Shown in pieces: positions 31,498 through 39,254 of a DNA stretch of 42,772 nt. Source of the DNA: Candidatus Eremiobacterota bacterium (GTDB lineage Bacteria; Vulcanimicrobiota; CADAWZ01; Ess09-12); assembly GCA_031082125.1 (NCBI GenBank), contig JAVHLM010000004.1:249042-291813 (forward strand). Reading direction: 5' to 3'. Position numbers and translations under genes: made by a program. The notes under the pieces were generated by a model. It worked only from the letters and a program-made list of their open reading frames with translations, made no database searches and was not told the origin of the DNA. Position 1 is the stretch's first letter; every line of letters starts with the position of its first letter.

Positions 31498-33549
31498 GTG
31501 TATTCTTTCACAATTGACGGGCAGGAAGCGCAGGCGTCAGTCACCAAGGTGGGAAGCTCCTTTGACCGGCCTGAGCCCGGCGACATGCTCCAGATGGGAG
31601 GCTTCTTCATGACCCTCGGCGAGCCCGGCGAGTACCGCTTCATTTTCCGCAGGGAAGAGGGTATACTCTACCGGGAGCTTCCTGGAGGGCAGGTCGTTCC
31701 GGCAGTGATTACGGCAGGCCTGGGGCCCCAGCGCGACCGGGTCCGGGAGCTTGTGACCCGGTTTCCCCGCGGCACGGGAAGGCCCCTCGCCGGCATCATG
31801 TTCAGCAGCTGGGAGCCCTGCCTGGAGGAACTTTTCAGGCTTGCAGACCCGAATCATACCTTGCTTGCTTTCAATGTGCTTGAGCCTCCTCTGCGGCTCC
31901 TTCCTTTTCCCTCCCTTCCCGTGCCGCTCCGCTCGCTTTTCTTAAGTCACAGCTCCTGCCGGGCCTTCATGGACTTCCATGCCCTCGGGGACCTCAGGGA
32001 TCTCCTTTATTTCCATATCGACAACTATGCCGGCGCCGACTTTGATCTGGCCTACCTGCAGGGCTGCTGCAATCTCAGGCATCTGGAGGCATACGGAAAC
32101 CTGAAAGGTTTCGAGGCGATGAGGCATTTCACGCGGCTCCTGATTCTCAGCATCGGGGAATGCAGGGGGCTCGTCGATATACCATGGGCCGCCCATCTTG
32201 ATAATCTCGAGGAATGTGACCTGTGGGCCGACAGTATTTCAGATATTTCAGCACTTTCCGGCCACAGGAAACTGAAGGGTCTCACCGTAACAAACAAGGG
32301 CAGCCTGAAGCTCCCCTTGAACAGCATTCCCTCGCTCAGGGAGATCCGCATAAGAGAAAATCCCCTTTCTTCCAGGGATGAGTCCACTTTCCGCCGCCTC
32401 AACCCGCACTGCAGGATTGTCTATTCATGGGGAAGCCTTCTCAAGAGCGCGATCAGGGACGCCACGCAGATCATCATTTCTGAATCATTCAATGAAGGCC
32501 CGCCGGTCGCGGTGAATGACCCCTTCCAGGTGAGTGAGGCGATTGCCATGATAGAGATTGACGAGCAGAGGAGCAACTTCCACTGCATGTGCATGGGCAC
32601 ATGCCAGATTCAATTTCTCAGGGAAGGCCGGTGCCTGGCAAGCGTCACCATGCATCATGGGCAGAGCCTGAGGTGGGATGGCTGGGAAGGCGACGGCATG
32701 CTCACGGCGGAAAGCGGACTTGCATTGAGCCGCTGGCTTGCAGGCCATGGGCACCGCCAGGCCCTGGAGGAGCTTGAGCTCTCGATGGCCCAGGAGCGGG
32801 CCAGGATTTTCATCCTGAAAAGCCAGTATGAGCTCATGCCCCCCGGGGTTGAAGGAGCCCTCTCCTGCGCAGCCTCCGAGGAGCAGGCGGCAGCAGTCCT
32901 CGGCTCCATTCCCGGTGATCTCCTTTCAAGAGCATTGCTTTTTTTCAAGCTCCTCGGCGTTCATGAGAACTCGTGGAACCTTACCTTCGGCTTTGAGGGC
33001 ATTATCCTGGAAAAGCTGCTCCCCTCAATTGACAGGGCATCGCTCTCCGGGGCCGTGGCTGAGGCTGCCGGTGATCCCCTGGCGTTGAAAGGGGCGGCAC
33101 GGTGGATTCTTGGCGATCAGCAGTACGGGAAGAGATGGGAGTCCATTGATGAAGCCGCGCTCACAGCGGTGATCCCCGGGCTTGCCATGAGCGCGCTTTC
33201 CCACCCCAGAAAGGTGAGCCGCTATATAGCTTTTCTAAATCTCGAGGCTTTAGGCAGCGGCCAGGCCATCAACGCGATTCGCCAGGTCCTCAGGGACGAG
33301 GTTCCCCTCAGGCACATCAGGAAAGAAGAAGAGACTGAGCCGGGGGGAATGGCAGCGTTCCACACTGAGCACCGGGAGATGGATCTGAACTGCTCGGACC
33401 GAGCCTACGCCGCCCTCGTGCTGGCAAGGCTCGGCGACCGGGCCAGCCTCCCCCTGATCAGGCACCATGCAGGCCGGGAGCAAGGGAATGATTTCAAGGT
33501 GCTCATGGAAGCCCTTGTGCTTCTTGAAGGAAGGGCGCCCGGGCGATGA
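31498..33549 (+). CDS. Large LRR/HEAT-repeat protein of unknown function
   Basis: The 683-residue protein has no signal peptide. Residues about 125-310 are irregular leucine-rich repeats (LRSLFLSHSSC, NLRHLEAYGNLKG, LLILSIGECRGL, NLEECDLWADSIS, KLKGLTVTNKG, SLREIRIRENPLSS). Residues about 450-683 are helical with HEAT-like segments, such as SDRAYAALVLARLGDRASLP. A middle region of about 340-430 contains a Cys/Met cluster (FHCMCMGTCQI). Such proteins usually bind other proteins; no enzyme motif is seen. It begins with GTG behind GAGGTG. The preceding chimera also ends in HEAT-like repeats. A 241-bp gap without a credible gene separates them. Confidence 0.75.
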   Translation: MYSFTIDGQEAQASVTKVGSSFDRPEPGDMLQMGGFFMTLGEPGEYRFIFRREEGILYRELPGGQVVPAVITAGLGPQRDRVRELVTRFPRGTGRPLAGIMFSSWEPCLEELFRLADPNHTLLAFNVLEPPLRLLPFPSLPVPLRSLFLSHSSCRAFMDFHALGDLRDLLYFHIDNYAGADFDLAYLQGCCNLRHLEAYGNLKGFEAMRHFTRLLILSIGECRGLVDIPWAAHLDNLEECDLWADSISDISALSGHRKLKGLTVTNKGSLKLPLNSIPSLREIRIRENPLSSRDESTFRRLNPHCRIVYSWGSLLKSAIRDATQIIISESFNEGPPVAVNDPFQVSEAIAMIEIDEQRSNFHCMCMGTCQIQFLREGRCLASVTMHHGQSLRWDGWEGDGMLTAESGLALSRWLAGHGHRQALEELELSMAQERARIFILKSQYELMPPGVEGALSCAASEEQAAAVLGSIPGDLLSRALLFFKLLGVHENSWNLTFGFEGIILEKLLPSIDRASLSGAVAEAAGDPLALKGAARWILGDQQYGKRWESIDEAALTAVIPGLAMSALSHPRKVSRYIAFLNLEALGSGQAINAIRQVLRDEVPLRHIRKEEETEPGGMAAFHTEHREMDLNCSDRAYAALVLARLGDRASLPLIRHHAGREQGNDFKVLMEALVLLEGRAPGR

Positions 33550-33724
33550 GAAGTCCCCTGGCCGGCAGATCGTATGCCTCTTTCACACCTTATGGGTTTC
33601 TGCCAATCTGCCCCTGAGACTCACGAGACTCCCGCTCTCCCCGCAGGCAAGTATCTCCAGCACTCGCATCAGCAGGAGGAAGAGCGATCAGGTGCCCTGC
33701 AGCACATACGGAAAGCGCCATCAC

Positions 33725-33733
33725 TGCTATAAT
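33725..33733 (+). promoter_or_regulatory. Extended -10 promoter (TGC-TATAAT)
   Basis: TGCTATAAT is an exact extended -10 element, 29 bases before the start of the small membrane protein gene. There is no good -35 (CATACG at the 17-bp position), as is usual for extended -10 promoters. The SD AAAGGAGG follows. Confidence 0.55.
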
Positions 33734-33762
33734 GGAGACAGGTCAAGAAAGGAGGCGCGAAC

Positions 33763-34086
33763 ATGGAAAACTCACAGATCGGCAAGGAGATCAACAAGGA
33801 GATCGCCGGCATATGGAGATCGCTCGGCAAAACCTTTGCAGGCGTCATGGCTTTCCTGTTGATCAGCCTGGTATTGTATTTGGCTTTCTTTTCCGGGTAC
33901 GAGGAAATCTGCAATGTGATCCCGGGCTTCATAGTTCTTGGCATCCTCATTGCTGCAGTGTTGCCTGTCATTTTTCCCTGTCCGGTACCCCGGAGCTCCT
34001 CATCGGGCGATGAGGGGAGCTTCTGCGACGGCGGCCTTGAGAGCAGCTATGACGATTATTACTGCGATGCCGGAATAGGATACTAG
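33763..34086 (+). CDS. Small two-helix membrane protein with Cys/Tyr/Asp tail
   Basis: The 107-residue protein has an amphipathic start (NKEIAGIWRSLGKTFAG), two membrane helices (about 28-46 and 54-74) and a hydrophilic tail. The tail is rich in Ser, Asp, Cys and Tyr (GSFCDGGLESSYDDYYCDAG). A perfect SD (AAAGGAGG) and its own extended -10 promoter support it as real. I recognise no family. The tail composition hints at a protein or metal contact. It stands alone, between the LRR protein and a charged orphan. Confidence 0.75.
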   Translation: MENSQIGKEINKEIAGIWRSLGKTFAGVMAFLLISLVLYLAFFSGYEEICNVIPGFIVLGILIAAVLPVIFPCPVPRSSSSGDEGSFCDGGLESSYDDYYCDAGIGY

Positions 34087-34154
34087 AAGAAAAAAGCCTC
34101 TTCAATCTTTTTACAAAGTGAAGCAATAGTTTTACATTGTTAAAATAATCAGGC

Positions 34155-34183
34155 TGTAAAGCTCTCCTGCCAGATGGTATAAT
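34155..34183 (+). promoter_or_regulatory. Promoter for the charged orphan gene
   Basis: TGTAAA (34155-34160) and a perfect TATAAT (34178-34183) are 17 bases apart. The gene starts at 34221. The 11-base word TAATGAGGTGA occurs at 34180-34190, overlapping the -10, and again at 34206-34216, where it contains the SD. Confidence 0.55.
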
Positions 34184-34220
34184 GAGGTGAAGAGCAATTT
34201 CCCCGTAATGAGGTGAGCTT

Positions 34221-34892
34221 ATGGCACAGGATGACAGCAGCACGGTGAAAGAAATCAGCGCCGCCCCGGCCCGCACGCAGGAGGCGCCGCAGAGAGCAGA
34301 AATGGCGGACTCAATAAAGCCCGTCACTGAGTCACCATCGGAGAAAAAGAAGACACCGGGCAAAGATGCTCCCGCTTCTCCCCGTGATGCCGTGAGCCTC
34401 TCGAGGGAGACCACGGGGAAAGAAGAGCCGGGGAATAAGAAAAAGCCAGGCGGCGACCTGGGCCTGGGCTGGCTCAGACCGAAGGATGACAAGGCTTCAG
34501 GAGATGCGGCGAAAAAAGCTCCTGAGAACGGGAAGCCCGGTTCATCAGAGGCAGAGCGGGGAGAGGCCGGCGGAGAAAAGCCCGGTGCCGGCGAAGCAAA
34601 GGCGGCCGATGAGAAAAAGCAGGCTGATGAGGCAAAGGACAAGAAGGAGCCCTCGAAAAAGCTCCAGGATATCAGATACAAGCTGGACAACTGCATAAAG
34701 CACCGTGACAAAGGCTACAGCGAGGCCCTGATGAAGCTCGCCGAGAAAAGCCGTTGGGGCACGAAAGAGCAGAAAGCCGAGAGGGTAAACCAGATGAAGC
34801 AGTGGAACGCCATGTCGCTCCCGCAGCGCGATGCGGCCATAATGGGCATGAAGGCCATGGAGAAGATGCTCTCCCTCTACGAGGGACTGTAG
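34221..34892 (+). CDS. Lys/Glu/Ala/Pro-rich disordered protein with helical C-terminus
   Basis: About the first 145 of 223 residues are low-complexity and highly charged (Lys, Glu, Ala, Pro, Gly), clearly disordered. The last 70 (KKLQDIRYKLDNCIKHRDKG, then YSEALMKLAEKSRWGTKEQK) look like a compact helical domain, with one Cys. There is no signal peptide or membrane helix. A good promoter and the SD GAGGTGAG support expression. No family is recognised. It could be a nucleic-acid or protein-binding protein, but nothing in the sequence decides this. Confidence 0.75.
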   Translation: MAQDDSSTVKEISAAPARTQEAPQRAEMADSIKPVTESPSEKKKTPGKDAPASPRDAVSLSRETTGKEEPGNKKKPGGDLGLGWLRPKDDKASGDAAKKAPENGKPGSSEAERGEAGGEKPGAGEAKAADEKKQADEAKDKKEPSKKLQDIRYKLDNCIKHRDKGYSEALMKLAEKSRWGTKEQKAERVNQMKQWNAMSLPQRDAAIMGMKAMEKMLSLYEGL

Positions 34893-35207
34893 ACGCTCAC
34901 TTCACATGACCGTTTTCCGCTTAAAAATTTAAGGGCAATGTTACCGCGAGCGCTTTGAATGCTGCCTCATAAATCTTTTCAACCCAAAAAACATTCCGCC
35001 CGGCGGCAGACAGGATCTGAACCCCATGGGAAGGGGCCTGGTTCTTCGCTGGCCGACGATTGATGGCTCTCGGAGTCATTTTTGACCTCTTCGCCCCTTT
35101 CAGGCCCTCTGGAGGGCATCCAGCAATGGCCTTTTATCGTTGCAGTGATAAGGTTTTTAAAGGGTGCCTTATTTGATATTTCATCATCGTTATGATATCA
35201 TATAATC
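34893..35207. other. Gene-free stretch before the HNH gene
   Basis: I see no gene in these 315 bp. They contain a perfect small hairpin, GCCCTC-TG-GAGGGC (35104-35117), with no T-run, and at the end an AT-rich promoter region. The first part may hold debris of an older gene, but no homology is recognisable. Confidence 0.5.
35173..35201 (+). promoter_or_regulatory. Promoter placing transcription start at the HNH ATG
   Basis: TTGATA (35173-35178) and TATCAT (35196-35201) are 17 bases apart. The expected transcription start, about seven bases later, coincides with the ATG at 35208. There is no SD, so the mRNA may be leaderless. A second TATAAT (35201-35206) overlaps and has no matching -35. Confidence 0.4.
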
Positions 35208-37565
35208 ATGGATACACATGAGACCCATTCTATCTCCAATATGTTCCTCCCTGATGAAGAAGAGCTTCTTCACCTCGGTGATTCGCTTTCTTCACAGGAC
35301 TGCGAGGATATGCTCCTCCTCCCGGAGCCTTATGAGCTTCCCGCGGAGGGGCCCTGCAGGCCTGAGCACCTCGTCAAAATCACCAGGGAAGGCCTCATCC
35401 CCGAAGCGGAAAGGCTCACCGGGGACATCACCTTCGGCTCAATCGACAGGGATGAGCGGGCATCACGGATCGATTTCACCCTCTGTGAGGCAGTCCGCGG
35501 CCGCCAGGCGCTGGACATTGTGCTTGGGGGCCTTCTTGTCACTCTTAAAACGAAAGGGGTTGATCAGTTAGGATACCGCTCCATGGGAGTCTTCGCCACG
35601 GAGCATCTCTCGTTCTCGGGGCGCACCGCGTCGGAGCTGATGCACAATTTCCGGCTCCTCAAGGTGCTCCCCCTCACCCGGGAGGCTTATCTTGAGGGAA
35701 AAATCGCGAAGAGCGCCCTGAGATCTCTCTCGAGGGTCATCACGCCTCAGAACGAGTCCTGGTGGCTCGCCGTTGCAGAGGTGCGATCCCTGTGCGGTCT
35801 TGAGCGGGAAGTGAAAAGGGCCCTCGCCTCTGGGAGTGCCGCATTGGCGGCCCCTTCCGCCGATGCTTCCGAAGACGGTGACGGGGGCACGATGATGTAT
35901 TTCAGCGTGGCGCCCTCACTTGCCCTCACCTGGGATTTCGCCCTGTCCCTCTTCAGGGACAGGGAGCATTATGACGGGCCGCTCTCAGGCTTTGTGGAGG
36001 CGCTCCTTGCAAACTTCCTGGCCTCGGGGGAAGCCGCTCCGGAGCTTCCGGCGCTAGATGCCGAGGGGAACCGCCCCCTCTTCTCCCGGGTGCCTCTTTT
36101 AAAGAGGAGGATGGGAAACCGTCGCATCAGCGATCCCGACGAGGCCGGCGGGGAGCAGACCGGCGGCTCTCCCTGGGAGCTGCCCTGGAGCATCCATTTC
36201 CCATCGTGGCTGGAAGAGGTCCGGACGGAAAGAGAGGCCGGGGGCTCCGCCAGGGCGATTGCGAATCGCCTCATCAGGGCCGCTTCAATCCGACAGAGGC
36301 TCGACGTGGCGACAGGGATGCTCCTGCGGGCAATGGACGAGAGGCGGCTCCATTGCCTTCTCGGCTATCAGTTCATCGAGGACTACGCCGGGGAGCGCTG
36401 CGGCTTCTCGATGGCCCAGACCCGCCAGCTCATAAGGCTCGCCGAGGGCTTCCACCGCCACTCCCTCACCGATAAGGCCTTTAAAGAGGGCACCATCACC
36501 AGGGAGCAGGCCCGCCTCATTCTGCCTCTTGTTGACTCCAGGAATGAATCGCAATGGATCGCCTATGCGGCAAGCGTGCCCACTGTTGACCTCAGGGAAG
36601 AAGCCCGGCGCATCGGGAGAATCCTGGAATATGACTGCCTTGCTTCACACAATTTTATGATTCTTCCCGGCTTCCGCTATGTCACTGACGAGAGGTTTCA
36701 CGACCTGCCGGAGGAGGTGCAGGTCCTCATAAGGAGCGGGTCCTGGTATACAGGCCCTTCCCTCAATCCTTCGTGGCCTCTTGAGTCAGATGACGAGGAG
36801 CTCGTCGCTTCCCGCGACAGGCGCTTTGATGCGCCCTGGAAGTATTTCAACGATGTTGATGAGATGAGGGCCTCCGAGGCTTCCCATGAAATTGAAAGAA
36901 ATTCGCGCCTGTGTGCGGGGCTCGCAGCACCTCAGAACCAGGGGCAGGATTCTGAGTCAGCCCTCTGTGCAGCTGAAAAGGCCCGGGAGCTCTGCACCAT
37001 GCCCCGGGGCGAGGGCCCCGAGGAGACTTTCCTTGTGGATATCCTCTCGGCGGGAAATCCCTCGCAGGCGGCAGGGGGCTCCATGATGATAAAATTCTTT
37101 CTCCCCCGGGAGCTTGAGAGGGTCTGGAACCTGGCAGCCCATGCCTTTCTCGCTCGTCTTGCCCTGGCGGAAGGCGCCGAGAGCCTCAAGAGCCCTGAAG
37201 AAAATTTCCTTGCGGCGCTCCTTGCCGACTATCTCAAGACCGAGGGAACCTTGAAAAAAGCGGCCCATCATCACAAAATCCTGAAAAGGGACCGGTTCCG
37301 CTGCCAGATCCCGGGCTGCCGCTGCAGGCGGGGCCTCCACGTTCATCATATCATCAGGCGCTCCCAGGGCGGCACCGATGACGAGTGGAACCTCATCGTG
37401 CTCTGTGAAGCCTGCCATCTGCACCTCCTCCACGGACTTCGGACCCTCACCGTGAAGGGCAGGGCGCCCGACTGCCTCACCTTCACCTTCGGCTCTCTCT
37501 CGGAAGGCACCCCTTTCCTGGTCTATGAAAAGGGGCTCCTGACGCGGATTCCGGCGATTCCATAA
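35208..37565 (+). CDS. HNH endonuclease protein with duplicated DUF222-like body
   Basis: The 785-residue protein ends with an HNH nuclease domain (about 690-745). LHVHHIIRR supplies the His pair, EWNLIVLCEACHLHLLHG the Asn and final His, and CQIPGC with CEAC a probable structural zinc site. The body is duplicated. Residues about 93-275 and 358-678 share a helical module (KSALRSLSRVITPQNESWWL versus EQARLILPLVDSRNESQWI) and then a GG-T/S-MM...W...FL-ALLA-x-L module. This resembles the DUF222/13E12 HNH family of multicopy genes thought to be mobile or selfish. The substrate is unknown. Start ATG 35208 has no SD; ATG 35244 is an alternative. Confidence 0.88.
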   Translation: MDTHETHSISNMFLPDEEELLHLGDSLSSQDCEDMLLLPEPYELPAEGPCRPEHLVKITREGLIPEAERLTGDITFGSIDRDERASRIDFTLCEAVRGRQALDIVLGGLLVTLKTKGVDQLGYRSMGVFATEHLSFSGRTASELMHNFRLLKVLPLTREAYLEGKIAKSALRSLSRVITPQNESWWLAVAEVRSLCGLEREVKRALASGSAALAAPSADASEDGDGGTMMYFSVAPSLALTWDFALSLFRDREHYDGPLSGFVEALLANFLASGEAAPELPALDAEGNRPLFSRVPLLKRRMGNRRISDPDEAGGEQTGGSPWELPWSIHFPSWLEEVRTEREAGGSARAIANRLIRAASIRQRLDVATGMLLRAMDERRLHCLLGYQFIEDYAGERCGFSMAQTRQLIRLAEGFHRHSLTDKAFKEGTITREQARLILPLVDSRNESQWIAYAASVPTVDLREEARRIGRILEYDCLASHNFMILPGFRYVTDERFHDLPEEVQVLIRSGSWYTGPSLNPSWPLESDDEELVASRDRRFDAPWKYFNDVDEMRASEASHEIERNSRLCAGLAAPQNQGQDSESALCAAEKARELCTMPRGEGPEETFLVDILSAGNPSQAAGGSMMIKFFLPRELERVWNLAAHAFLARLALAEGAESLKSPEENFLAALLADYLKTEGTLKKAAHHHKILKRDRFRCQIPGCRCRRGLHVHHIIRRSQGGTDDEWNLIVLCEACHLHLLHGLRTLTVKGRAPDCLTFTFGSLSEGTPFLVYEKGLLTRIPAIP

Positions 37566-38076
37566 GCTCCCGGTGATAAAGGTCAGAGACAGGGACACCG
37601 ATCCTGAGCCGATAACGGCCAGATATGGCGAGCGTCAACAGGGATTCACGCAGTAAGCCTCTTTTGGACAGGGATATTCTGGACTGAGTGCCATCCCGCA
37701 GGAGCGGCATACACAGGGCAAAGCCGCCGTTCTCCCAGACCTGCGTGGTCCAGCCCCCACCCTCAGGGGCCTAGGCAGGCCTTATGATGCTCTGGGCAAA
37801 TACCGGCCGGGGAAGCGCAGCGTTTGTAACTATTCAGATTACCAATTTTATTATATGCGACGGAGTGTGGGAAACTCCTTTCTGCGCCTTTCAGGGAAAA
37901 TCTCTATTCCCTCTGTGCTCCCCGGCACAGAACAACGGGCCGGGATGAGGTATAATAAAACCAGAGAAAGGGAATGAGAAGGGTAACAAAAAAGTCGAGA
38001 TATGGTCCTCCGAACCTGCACGCAAACGCGTTGCCCCCACCCGGAGGACCTACATGGAAAACAAGCAGCCTCATCA
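37566..38076. other. Long intergenic region with promoter-like and hairpin elements
   Basis: No convincing gene occupies this stretch. A perfect TATAAT lies at 37951-37956 without a clear -35. It is followed by a purine-rich segment and the hairpin at 38004-38050. Open frames on either strand (37974-38204 plus, 37904-38158 minus) show no domain. A short transcript or regulatory RNA is possible. Confidence 0.45.
38004..38050. repeat. 9-bp inverted repeat enclosing a second palindromic core
   Basis: GGTCCTCCG (38004-38012) and CGGAGGACC (38042-38050) pair perfectly around a 29-base loop. The loop itself contains GCAAACGCGTTGC, a near-palindrome. There is no T-run close enough for termination on either strand. 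The function is unknown. Confidence 0.6.
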
Positions 38077-38113
38077 TAAAAGCCTGCCGTGAGTGCAAGA
38101 ACTCAGGCAGGCT
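38076..38113 (-). terminator. Rho-independent terminator of the kinase/bioY operon
   Basis: On the minus strand AGCCTGCC (38113-38106) pairs with GGCAGGCT (38088-38081). TGAGT/ACTCA extends the stem past one bulge, with a six-base loop. The stem is followed by TTTTAT. It lies just after the stop of the last minus-strand gene at 38122. Confidence 0.75.
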
Positions 38114-38121
38114 CCCTGCCG

Positions 38122-38643
38122 TCAGCCGATCTCCTGAAGCGATATGCTCTCCTCGCAATATGGTGCATAGGGCCTTATGGCCTCGTAATTCCTGTCAAAC
38201 CTGAGCCTTGGGTCAACTTTTGAGAGGAAGGCCTGGACCGGCCGGTGATAAACTTTCCTGCAGATCTCCCTTGTATCAAGGCCCAGGGCTATACAGGCCT
38301 CGAGGGTGGGGCAGCGGTTCCGCCACCGCGAGCAGAGCCTCGCAGCCGTCATTTCCACAACCTCACCTTCCTCGCTGAGAGAGGCGCCCAGGTATGACTC
38401 GTAAAAGATCCTGAAGCCGTCACCGAGAGGATCCCCTGTTCTTTCAAGGTGGGGCAGATTCTTTTCCAGCCATGAGAGCCTCTTCTCTGTCACGCACTCC
38501 TCAAGATACATGAGCGCGCTGTCCAGCCCCTTTTTTTCCGCCGCGGAGAGGACGGCCTGAAAAAGCGGGATATGATCCGGGCCCGCTTCAAAATAACTTT
38601 TCCTTATCAGATCAAAGTCCCTGTCGCTCACAATCCGATCCAT
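38122..38643 (-). CDS. ATC-hydrolase-like conserved protein
   Basis: From ATG 38643 the product has 173 residues and no signal or membrane helix. The C-terminal half contains RNRCPTLEACIALGLDTREI, CRKVYHRP, VDPRLRFDRNYEAIRP and YAPYCEESI. This resembles proteins annotated as L-2-amino-thiazoline-4-carboxylic acid (ATC) hydrolase, which convert ATC toward L-cysteine; many such proteins are uncharacterised. Conserved Cys and His residues may form a metal or catalytic site. AGGA seven bases upstream favours 38643; ATG 38706 is in frame but would overlap the bioY stop region closely and lacks an SD. It is the last gene before a terminator. Confidence 0.65.
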   Translation of the reverse strand: MDRIVSDRDFDLIRKSYFEAGPDHIPLFQAVLSAAEKKGLDSALMYLEECVTEKRLSWLEKNLPHLERTGDPLGDGFRIFYESYLGASLSEEGEVVEMTAARLCSRWRNRCPTLEACIALGLDTREICRKVYHRPVQAFLSKVDPRLRFDRNYEAIRPYAPYCEESISLQEIG

Positions 38644-38709
38644 CACTTTTCCTGTCTCTGCATGCAGACGGAGTATCCTGATTCTCCGGCCAGGGGGTAA
38701 AACCATTTA

Positions 38710-39237
38710 TTACCGCCTGAGATTCTCCGGGATGCGGCGCACCACCACGAGGGCCAGGGCAATCTTCACTGCATCGCCGGGGAGAAAGGGCACAAGGCCC
38801 GTCATCAGCGCCGCAGAGAAGCTCATGTGGGTCACGAAGGCGAGCTGCGCCACACCGCATGCATAGATTGCCGCAGTGCCCGCAATGAGTGCCGCTAAAA
38901 GCCGTGGAATGTCATTTTTGCTGCCGGCGATGACTCCTATGATAAGGCTCCCCGCAATGAAGCCCCAGAGATAGCCGCCTGTAGGGCCGAAGAGCACTGC
39001 AAGCCCCGCGGCGCCCCCCGAGAAAACAGGGAAATTGAAGGCGCCCATCACCACGTAGAGAGCCTGCGAGAGCGGCCCCAGAAAAGGCCCCAGCAGGAGG
39101 CCCGACAGCATCGTGAAGAGGGACTGGAGGGTGAGGGGCACCAGGCCGAAGGGGAGAGGGACCGAAAGAAATCCCCCGAGCGCCGTGAGGCTCGCAAAAA
39201 GTGCCGTGCGGATGATATCTCTTGCGGAAAGCTTCAT
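38710..39237 (-). CDS. bioY: Biotin transporter S component BioY
   Basis: The 175-residue membrane protein has about six helices and the BioY motifs SVPLPFGLVPLTLQSLF, GPFLGPLSQALYVVMGAFN, FPVFSGGAAG and FGPTGGYLWGF. BioY binds biotin and works alone or with the shared ECF module (EcfT and two ATPases), which is not in this window. ATG 39237 has the SD TTGAGG at the right spacing and gives the normal family length; an open frame to 39507 overlaps the kinase gene and is not used. Lying 17 bp after a kinase gene is unusual for BioY. Confidence 0.95.
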   Translation of the reverse strand: MKLSARDIIRTALFASLTALGGFLSVPLPFGLVPLTLQSLFTMLSGLLLGPFLGPLSQALYVVMGAFNFPVFSGGAAGLAVLFGPTGGYLWGFIAGSLIIGVIAGSKNDIPRLLAALIAGTAAIYACGVAQLAFVTHMSFSAALMTGLVPFLPGDAVKIALALVVVRRIPENLRR

Positions 39238-39254
39238 TTGTGCCTCAAGGAACG

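Noticed and set aside
31187-31612. 141-codon plus-strand frame bridging the chimera and the LRR gene
   Set aside because: It overlaps both genes in another frame, lacks an SD and shows no protein-like pattern.
34893-35207. tRNA or other RNA gene in the gap
   Set aside because: No cloverleaf, T-loop GTTCRA box or CCA-type end could be found by eye.
38004-38050. Integron attC site
   Set aside because: The stem lacks the conserved GTTRRRY/AAC core and bulges at the right places, and no integrase or cassette array is present.
37904-38204. Open frames on both strands in the long intergenic region
   Set aside because: Neither shows a domain or convincing SD, and both run through hairpin and terminator sequences.
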